The position numbers and the translations under genes were made by a program. The notes beneath the pieces are model-generated. The model saw nothing but the letters and a program-made list of their open reading frames with translations. It had not been told where the DNA came from and did not search any database. From the NCBI GenBank assembly GCA_017631745.1, contig JAGBSR010000112.1, forward strand, positions 1-5,767: DNA of 5,767 bases. Direction: 5' to 3'. This DNA is from Clostridia bacterium (GTDB lineage Bacteria; Bacillota; Clostridia; Oscillospirales; Acutalibacteraceae). Of the stretch, positions 1 through 4,438 are shown piece after piece. The number at the start of each line of letters is the position of its first letter. The stretch's first letter is position 1.

Positions 1-1023
1 AACTCGCCAACCGCGCACTCCGCATCTGAGCCACTTTCTTGCGATACCATTTTCACCTGAGATAAACTCAATAAACTCGGGGCTTTCTTCTATTACCTCG
101 GGCAATATGCTGATACCCCACCAGGAGTGATAATCATCGGGATGGTTGATAAATTTATACCATTTGTAATAAGGTGATTCCATTGACTGATAAGCACCTA
201 CGATGTCGTATCTGCCGTATTTATTAAAGTAGATACTGTCATCACCCGTATGGCTGAACACACCGTCGAGGATAACAGAAATGCCTTTTTCCTTTGCTTT
301 TTCACAAAGACTTTTCAGGTCTTTTTCAGTGCCGAGCAAGGGGTCGATTTTACTGTAATCAGAGGTATCGTATCTGTGGTTACTCTGCGCCTCAAAGATA
401 GGATTGAGATAAATGCAGGTAGTACCGAGAGAAGCAATGTAGTCAAGCTTTTCTTCTATACCCTTCAGATCCCCCTGAAAATAGTCGTTGTTGAGCACCT
501 TGCCATCCTGAGTAGGTCTCCACTCGGGCTCAGCGAAGATGTCGTTTCTGAGCTTTCTGCCGTGGGGAATATTCTTTTTCTTCTGCCCCGAGAAATAAAA
601 TCTATCGGGGAAAATCTGATAAAACATACCGCCCTTCAGCCACTCGGGAGTGGTGAAATCCTTGGCGTAAACACTCAGTTGCCAGTCGAGAGTACCGAGA
701 GTGAGATTGCCTAAGCAGTCGCCGTTGTGACGGATGATAATGGTACCCCAAGGAGTGGTGCAATGGAAATTATAAAAATATATGCCTGGCTCTTCGGCAG
801 TGTACCCTAAAGCCCACCACTCTTCGCCCTCACCTTCCATAGAGAGCCACGAAAAGGGAATGTATTTATAATCCTCACCGTCTTTTTTTATGGCGAGAGT
901 TACACCCGCACAGTTGATACTTCGGGGCAAAACAACCTTAAAGACAAAGTTTTCACCCTGTCTCACTGCACCGAAATGGGACTTATGTAAAGTATTTCTC
1001 GAATTAAAAGGAATATAATCCAT
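1..1023 (-). CDS. GH13 alpha-amylase family glycosidase (neopullulanase/cyclomaltodextrinase-like), 3' end outside window
   Basis: This is the first 341 codons of an alpha-glucan hydrolase that should cleave alpha-1,4 (possibly alpha-1,6) links in maltodextrins, starch fragments or cyclodextrins. Residues 1 to about 120 are rich in aromatic residues and look like the N-terminal beta domain of neopullulanase-type enzymes. The TIM barrel opens at about 132 with GGMFYQIFPDRF, followed by FQGDLKGI (182-189) and NPIFEAQSNHRYDTSDY (207-223). Conserved region I is DGVFSHTG (253-260), with Ser257 where many amylases have Asn and with His258 kept. The last visible residues are RGWRV; in the family the next residue is the catalytic Asp, so nucleophile, acid/base and C-terminal domain are all off the edge. 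There is no signal peptide, so the enzyme should act in the cytoplasm on imported oligosaccharides. The ATG is set by GGAGG at 1030-1034, six bases upstream. GH13 membership is firm. The exact substrate and subfamily are inference. Confidence 0.93.
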   Translation of the reverse strand, partial: MDYIPFNSRNTLHKSHFGAVRQGENFVFKVVLPRSINCAGVTLAIKKDGEDYKYIPFSWLSMEGEGEEWWALGYTAEEPGIYFYNFHCTTPWGTIIIRHNGDCLGNLTLGTLDWQLSVYAKDFTTPEWLKGGMFYQIFPDRFYFSGQKKKNIPHGRKLRNDIFAEPEWRPTQDGKVLNNDYFQGDLKGIEEKLDYIASLGTTCIYLNPIFEAQSNHRYDTSDYSKIDPLLGTEKDLKSLCEKAKEKGISVILDGVFSHTGDDSIYFNKYGRYDIVGAYQSMESPYYKWYKFINHPDDYHSWWGISILPEVIEESPEFIEFISGENGIARKWLRCGVRGWRV

Positions 1024-1100
1024 TATTTTCCTCCGATTTGGGATATCTGTATTTAAAAATGCATAGTTATTAACAAGTTTAACTGATTGGTGGAATAATT
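1024..1100. promoter_or_regulatory. Divergent intergenic region carrying both 5' leaders
   Basis: These 77 bases separate the divergent GH13 and DUF4830-like genes and must hold their start signals unless the genes are read from further away. Visible ribosome binding sites are GGAGG (1030-1034, minus strand, 6-base spacing) and GGTGG (1089-1093, plus strand, 7-base spacing). A weak plus-strand promoter candidate is TTGGGA (1038-1043) with CATAGT (1062-1067), 18 bases apart. On the minus strand only TTGTTA and AT-rich -10-like sequence are seen, at poor spacing. No clear catabolite-repression (cre) site is recognisable. The ribosome sites are well supported and the promoter boxes are guesses. 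Confidence 0.4.
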
Positions 1101-1583
1101 ATGTTTGTAATATCAATGAAATCCGACAAGCTGAAAAAATATCTCATCATAGCTATAGCCTGCGCTCTGACAACTATCGGCGGAATTATCAATGTTGTAT
1201 CCACCGAGGCCTCTCCTGCCGCTAATGTCGGCGGAATAAATATGAGAGCAGCCACAGCTGAAGAAAGAATTGCTTTCTTTTCGCAATTCGGATATGACAT
1301 AAGCGAAGACCCTCTCGAGGTCAAGGAGGTTGTTATTCCCGCTGAGTTTGACGAAACCTATGAGAAATACAACTCCCTGCAGAAATCTCAAGGTCTTGAC
1401 CTTAGCAGATATAAGGGCAAGAGAGTGAAAATGTGGAGCTATGCCATAAAAAACTATCCCGGCTATGAAACTGCCGACGGCACTATCCGCGGAAATATTT
1501 TAGTTTATGACGGAGTAGTTGTCGGCGGAGACGTTTCAAATATTGAACTTGGCGGATTTATGGTAACTTTTGGAAACAACTAA
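1101..1583 (+). CDS. DUF4830-like membrane-anchored or secreted protein of unknown function
   Basis: The protein has 160 residues. A basic N-terminus (K7, K10, K12, K13) leads into one hydrophobic segment at about 14-33 that ends before STEASPAANV, so it is either a signal peptide or a single N-terminal anchor with the remainder outside the cell. The outer part (about 52-157) matches my memory of the DUF4830 family of Clostridia: an EERIAFFSQFGYDI helix, a V-I-P-AEFDETYEKYNSLQKSQG stretch (78-98), DLSRYKGKRVKMWSY (100-114), NYPGY (118-122), then beta-rich RGNILVYDGVVVGGDV (130-145) and a C-terminal GGFMVTFG (151-158). Family function is unknown and I assign none. GGTGG at 1089-1093 supports the start at 1101, although Met6 at 1116 (MKSDKLKKYL) is possible. 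The gene diverges from GH13 and converges on hflX, so it is probably a single-gene transcript. Confidence 0.8.
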   Translation: MFVISMKSDKLKKYLIIAIACALTTIGGIINVVSTEASPAANVGGINMRAATAEERIAFFSQFGYDISEDPLEVKEVVIPAEFDETYEKYNSLQKSQGLDLSRYKGKRVKMWSYAIKNYPGYETADGTIRGNILVYDGVVVGGDVSNIELGGFMVTFGNN

Positions 1584-1637
1584 AGTTTTGTCAAACTTTT
1601 ACAAAAGTTTGTGGGGTGCGGGCAACGCCCTGCAAAC
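1582..1637. repeat. Palindromic spacer between convergent genes, possible bidirectional terminator or dispersed repeat
   Basis: The spacer is built from alternating complementary segments. CAAACTTTT (1592-1600) pairs perfectly with AAAAGTTTG (1603-1611). The preceding AAAGTTT (1582-1588) can instead pair with AAACTTT (1593-1599). A second GC-rich hairpin is TGCGGGC (1617-1623), loop AAC, GCCCTGCA (1627-1634) with T1631 bulged. GTTTG (1607-1611) could also close over CAAAC (1633-1637). The position, between the stops of the DUF4830-like gene (1583) and hflX (1645), fits a shared transcription end, but neither strand shows a proper U-tract directly after a GC-rich stem. From memory, similar sequence combining these A/T arms with a GC-rich hairpin recurs in Ruminococcaceae genomes. 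That cannot be checked within this window. Confidence 0.55.
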
Positions 1638-1644
1638 GAAAAAT

Positions 1645-2889
1645 TTACTCTATTATATAGTCTTTAATTGTATCTAACAAACTCATCTCTACTATCGCTC
1701 TCATATAAAGACCCTCAGGTCTGTATTCCTCTTCTTCAACTACGCCCTCGTTGCGGATTCTTGCCGCAACTGCGCCTGCTGCAAAAGGTATGAGAAGCTC
1801 AGCTTTTCTTCTCGTGGGAGGTAATTCTCTGAGTACAGCCTCGAGAAGCTCGTCAAAACCCTTTTGCTCCTTGGCAGAAATCATAACAGTTTTACCGAAA
1901 GTAGGCATTGCATAGATATCACCCACAAGGTCGCACTTATTCATAACGCTGATCACGGGCTTGCCCTCACAACCCAGCTCATTTAAAAGCTGTCTTGTAA
2001 CCTCAAGATGCTCGGCAGAGTGCTCGTCGCTGGCATCGCAGACATTGAGAATAACCGTAGCCTCTGCAGCCTCTTCAAGAGTTGACTTGAAGGCTTCGAC
2101 CAGCTTATGAGGAAGCCTTCTGATAAGACCAACGGTGTCAACAAGCATAACCTGTCTGCCGTCGGGCAGAGTGAGACCTCTTGATGTGGGGTCGAGTGTT
2201 GCAAAAAGCTTATTTTCTGCAAGTACACCTGCATTGGTAAGTGCATTCATAAGAGTTGACTTGCCTGCATTGGTATATCCGACGATAGCAACTGTCTGTA
2301 CACCGTCTTTTTCACGGCGCTTACGCATCTGATTTCTGCGCTTTTCGAGAGCTCTGAGCTCTTCCTGAAGCTTATCAATTCTTCTTCTGATATGTCTTTT
2401 ATCGCTTTCGAGCTTTGTTTCACCGGGGCCTCTTGTACCGATACCGCCACCAAGACGTGAAAGCGCAATACCCTGACCTGCAAGTCTGGGAAGTGAATAT
2501 TTAAGCTGTGCAAGCTCAACCTGCAATTTACCCTCACTTGTTCTTGCTCTTGCGGCAAAGATATCAAGGATAAGCATTGTTCTGTCTATAACGCGTACCT
2601 TGGTGAGCTTTTCGAGGTTTCTCTGCTGAGAGGGTGAAAGCTCACTGTCGAATATAAGCAGGTCAACCTCCTGAGTTTCGCAGAATGCGATAATCTCAGC
2701 AAGCTTACCGATACCCACAAAGGTAGCCTTTTCGGGGGCTTCTTTTTTTTGTATAACCTTGCCGACAACCTCTGCGCCGGCTGTATGTGCAAGCTCTTCA
2801 AGCTCATTGATAGACACCTCGGCATCAAATTCGCCTGTATCTACACTGACAAGAAGGGCGTATTCTTTTTTTATTTCGTTATCGTACAT
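1645..2889 (-). CDS. hflX: GTPase HflX
   Basis: HflX is a ribosome-associated GTPase that binds the 50S subunit and, in characterised bacteria, splits stalled or hibernating 70S ribosomes under stress. It acts in the cytoplasm. The 414-residue length is normal for the family. Domain order: an N-terminal HflX-specific domain (about 10-113, with FVGIGKLAEI and DSELSPSQQRNLE), a glycine-rich linker RLGGGIGTRGPGETKLE (145-161), a coiled-coil helix pair (about 161-195, ending in a very basic RRNQMRKRREK), a G domain, and a short C-terminal domain ending in YMRAIVEMSLLDTIKDYI. G-domain motifs are all present: G1 GYTNAGKS (204-211), G2 FATLDPT (229-235), G3 DTVG (251-254), G4 NKCD (317-320) and G5 SAK (338-340). 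AGGAG at 2899-2903, nine bases upstream, sets the start. No clear promoter is seen in the gap to the M24 gene, so readthrough from it is plausible. Confidence 0.97.
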   Translation of the reverse strand: MYDNEIKKEYALLVSVDTGEFDAEVSINELEELAHTAGAEVVGKVIQKKEAPEKATFVGIGKLAEIIAFCETQEVDLLIFDSELSPSQQRNLEKLTKVRVIDRTMLILDIFAARARTSEGKLQVELAQLKYSLPRLAGQGIALSRLGGGIGTRGPGETKLESDKRHIRRRIDKLQEELRALEKRRNQMRKRREKDGVQTVAIVGYTNAGKSTLMNALTNAGVLAENKLFATLDPTSRGLTLPDGRQVMLVDTVGLIRRLPHKLVEAFKSTLEEAAEATVILNVCDASDEHSAEHLEVTRQLLNELGCEGKPVISVMNKCDLVGDIYAMPTFGKTVMISAKEQKGFDELLEAVLRELPPTRRKAELLIPFAAGAVAARIRNEGVVEEEEYRPEGLYMRAIVEMSLLDTIKDYIIE

Positions 2890-2927
2890 AGTACATAACT
2901 CCTAATTTAAATTTGCTTTCGCTCGCC

Positions 2928-2974
2928 GCGTGGCGTTACTTTTTCCTTGCGTGGAAAAAGTAACCAAAACACGC
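2928..2974. repeat. Long perfect hairpin in the gap between the M24 peptidase gene and hflX
   Basis: GTTACTTTTTCC (2935-2946) and GGAAAAAGTAAC (2953-2964) form a perfect 12-bp stem around the loop TTGCGT. An outer GCGTG (2928-2932) / CACGC (2970-2974) pair extends it across an uneven internal loop. It fills most of the 92-bp spacer between the peptidase stop and the hflX start. There is no U-run after the right arm in either direction, so it is not a standard intrinsic terminator. It may weaken readthrough, protect the 3' end of the peptidase mRNA, or be a copy of a dispersed palindromic element. The structure is directly visible and its function is unknown. Confidence 0.6.
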
Positions 2975-2981
2975 TGATGCA

Positions 2982-4046
2982 TTATAAAACTATAAGCTTC
3001 TTCTCGCAAATAGTCAGATTCTCACAGCCGTCTTTTGTTACAACTGCCATATCTTCAATTCTTACACCGAACTCACCCGGAAGATAGATACCCGGCTCAA
3101 CAGTAACAATGTGACCTTCCTCGAGAACTATCTCACCTGATGGATTAAGTGAGGGAAGCTCGTGGATTTCAACACCAACACCGTGACCGAGTCCGTGACC
3201 GAAATAGTCACCGTAGCCCTTATTCTTTATAATCTCTCTTGAAACTGCATCGACATCCTTGCCTTTGATGCCTGCTTTAACAGCTTCAAGACCTTTAATC
3301 TGTGCTTCAAGGACAGTTTCATAAACATCAATCTGCTTTGATGATACCTCACCCACTGCAACTGTTCGGGTCATATCGCTGTGATAAAACTCAGTGATTG
3401 CACCGTAGTCCATAGTCACAAAGTCGCCGCTTTCTATTTTCTTATCTGAGGGCACACCGTGAGGCAGTGAGCTGTTTTTACCGCTGACTGCGATAGTCTC
3501 AAATGAAAGTCCGTCTGCACCGCTACGCAGCATAAAATATTCCAGCTCAAGAGCAACCTCTTTTTCGGTTTTACCGACAGTGATGAAGCCTAAAATATGC
3601 TCAAAAGCCTTTTCGGCAATGCGCTGAGCGGTGATAATCTTATCGATTTCACTGCGGTTTTTCACCATACGGATATCACTGATAGTTTTGTCAAGTGCAC
3701 CGTCGCAGACTATATCAATACCCTCAAAAAGAGCGCAGATTTCGTTGTATCTTGAAACGGTAATTCTCTCGCTTTCGAGCATAAGAGTCTTTACACCGAG
3801 AGCTTTTATGGCAGGCACAAGGCTTTTGCCCATACCCTTGGTTTCGAGAATTTCATCACAGGTTTTGATTTTATTACCTGCTGCCTCAATATATCGTGAG
3901 TCAGTGAGGAATACCGCCTTATCACCCGTAACAACAAGATAGCCGTTTGAAGAATGGAATGAAGTGAAGTAGCATATGTTTTCTTCACTCATAATAAGTG
4001 CAGCAGCATTATTTTCTTTAAGATATGCTTTAAGCTTATTAATCAT
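2982..4046 (-). CDS. M24 family metallopeptidase (Xaa-Pro dipeptidase/aminopeptidase-like)
   Basis: This is a cytoplasmic two-metal peptidase that probably removes residues N-terminal to proline in small peptides, as in peptide recycling. Residues 1 to about 125 form the creatinase/prolidase N-terminal domain (CYFTSFHSSNGYLVV, LTDSRY). The pita-bread catalytic domain follows (about 130-340). All five metal ligands of the family are visible: Asp213 (TMDYGA), Asp224 (HSDMTRT), His288 (GHGLGHGVG), Glu317 (TVEPGI) and Glu331 (RIED). His196 (LPHG) and His295 (IHELP) sit where the family keeps active-site histidines. The 354-residue length fits small YqhT/YpdF-type enzymes. An in-frame ATG at 4097 would add 17 residues, but it lies inside the rpsU terminator stem. 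The ATG at 4046 has GAAAGG ten bases upstream and starts with the family-typical MINKLKAYLKENNAAALI. Whether it is a dipeptidase or aminopeptidase cannot be told from sequence. Confidence 0.93.
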   Translation of the reverse strand: MINKLKAYLKENNAAALIMSEENICYFTSFHSSNGYLVVTGDKAVFLTDSRYIEAAGNKIKTCDEILETKGMGKSLVPAIKALGVKTLMLESERITVSRYNEICALFEGIDIVCDGALDKTISDIRMVKNRSEIDKIITAQRIAEKAFEHILGFITVGKTEKEVALELEYFMLRSGADGLSFETIAVSGKNSSLPHGVPSDKKIESGDFVTMDYGAITEFYHSDMTRTVAVGEVSSKQIDVYETVLEAQIKGLEAVKAGIKGKDVDAVSREIIKNKGYGDYFGHGLGHGVGVEIHELPSLNPSGEIVLEEGHIVTVEPGIYLPGEFGVRIEDMAVVTKDGCENLTICEKKLIVL

Positions 4047-4089
4047 ATATATCAAACCTTTCGGGAATAGTTTAACCGATAAAAACGAT

Positions 4090-4122
4090 AAAATCACCCA
4101 AAGGAAGCCCTCGGGTGATTTT
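4090..4122 (-). terminator. Intrinsic terminator after rpsU
   Basis: On the minus strand AAAATCACCC (4122-4113) pairs perfectly with GGGTGATTTT (4099-4090) in a 10-bp stem. An inner AGG/CCT pair around GCTT tightens the loop. The run continues into T-rich sequence (TTTTATCGTTTTTAT) towards the peptidase gene. It starts 6 bases after the rpsU stop. Because the outer stem is A/T-flanked on both sides it could also work in the other orientation. It separates rpsU from the M24 peptidase, which would then rely on readthrough or on a promoter I cannot identify in 4047-4089. Confidence 0.88.
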
Positions 4123-4128
4123 CGTTAA

Positions 4129-4305
4129 TTACTTAAATTTGCGCTTACGAGCAGCTTCAGACTTCTTTTTTCTTGCAACTGAAGGCTTTTCGTAATGTTC
4201 TCTTTTACGAACCTCCTGGATGATGCCATCACGTGAAGTCTGTCTCTTAAAACGTCTGAGAGCGCTGTCGAGTGACTCGTTCTCTTTAACTTTTACCTGA
4301 CTCAT
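4129..4305 (-). CDS. rpsU: 30S ribosomal protein S21
   Basis: This short gene encodes 58 residues, the usual size in Firmicutes (the E. coli protein is longer, about 71). S21 is a small-subunit protein near the 3' end of 16S rRNA that helps initiation on mRNA. The translation starts MSQVKVKENE and carries the conserved SLDSALRRFKRQ (11-22), RDGIIQEVRKREHYEKPS (25-42) and a very basic tail ARKKKSEAARKRKFK (44-58). The start at 4305 is fixed by GGAGG (4315-4319), nine bases upstream. It has its own consensus promoter upstream and terminator downstream, so it looks monocistronic and strongly expressed. It lies 133 bases after the leuS stop on the same strand. Confidence 0.97.
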   Translation of the reverse strand: MSQVKVKENESLDSALRRFKRQTSRDGIIQEVRKREHYEKPSVARKKKSEAARKRKFK

Positions 4306-4360
4306 TTATATTTCCCTCCCTTACCTGTTAGCAGGGGTTATTATTTCCATTAAGGATACG
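4306..4360 (-). promoter_or_regulatory. rpsU 5' leader with small hairpin beside the ribosome binding site
   Basis: Given the upstream promoter, transcription should begin near 4360, giving a leader of about 55 bases. It contains CCTG (4335-4332 on the minus strand), loop CTAA, CAGG (4327-4324), a 4-bp stem that ends four bases before a purine-rich GGGAGGG (4320-4314). An alternative in which the C-rich CCCCTG segment pairs with the GGGAGGG would hide the ribosome site. The transcription start is inferred from the promoter, and regulation by this structure is speculation. Confidence 0.4.
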
Positions 4361-4366
4361 CCAATT

Positions 4367-4395
4367 ATTATACAATATACTTTCCGTCTTGTCAA
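4367..4395 (-). promoter_or_regulatory. Consensus sigma-A promoter of rpsU
   Basis: On the minus strand a perfect -35 box TTGACA (4395-4390) and a perfect -10 box TATAAT (4372-4367) are separated by exactly 17 bases. All twelve consensus positions match. The start of transcription should fall near 4360. The sequence upstream of the -35 box (about 4396-4438) is very AT-rich and could act as an UP element, while also being the 3' flank of leuS. This promoter makes rpsU independent of leuS transcription. Confidence 0.92.
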
Positions 4396-4438
4396 TAGAA
4401 AATTGATAACAATAATGACATATTTCCCTAATTTTTTA

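Noticed and set aside
250..714. 154-codon plus-strand open frame
   Set aside because: It lies entirely antisense to the GH13 gene, whose minus-strand frame has clear family motifs across the same bases. It has no ribosome site and no recognisable protein features.
1143..1163. Lipoprotein signal with Cys21 in the DUF4830-like protein
   Set aside because: The hydrophobic stretch before Cys21 is only about seven residues, the -3 position is Ala rather than Leu/Val/Ile, and the hydrophobic segment continues well past the cysteine.
1113..1391. Minus-strand open frames of 81-92 codons over the DUF4830-like gene
   Set aside because: The plus-strand frame has a ribosome site, a signal-like N-terminus and family-like motifs. 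The antisense frames have none of these.
1983..2828. Several 65-106 codon frames on both strands inside hflX
   Set aside because: They are out-of-frame shadows of a complete HflX with all five G motifs intact. There is no sign of a frameshift or nested gene.
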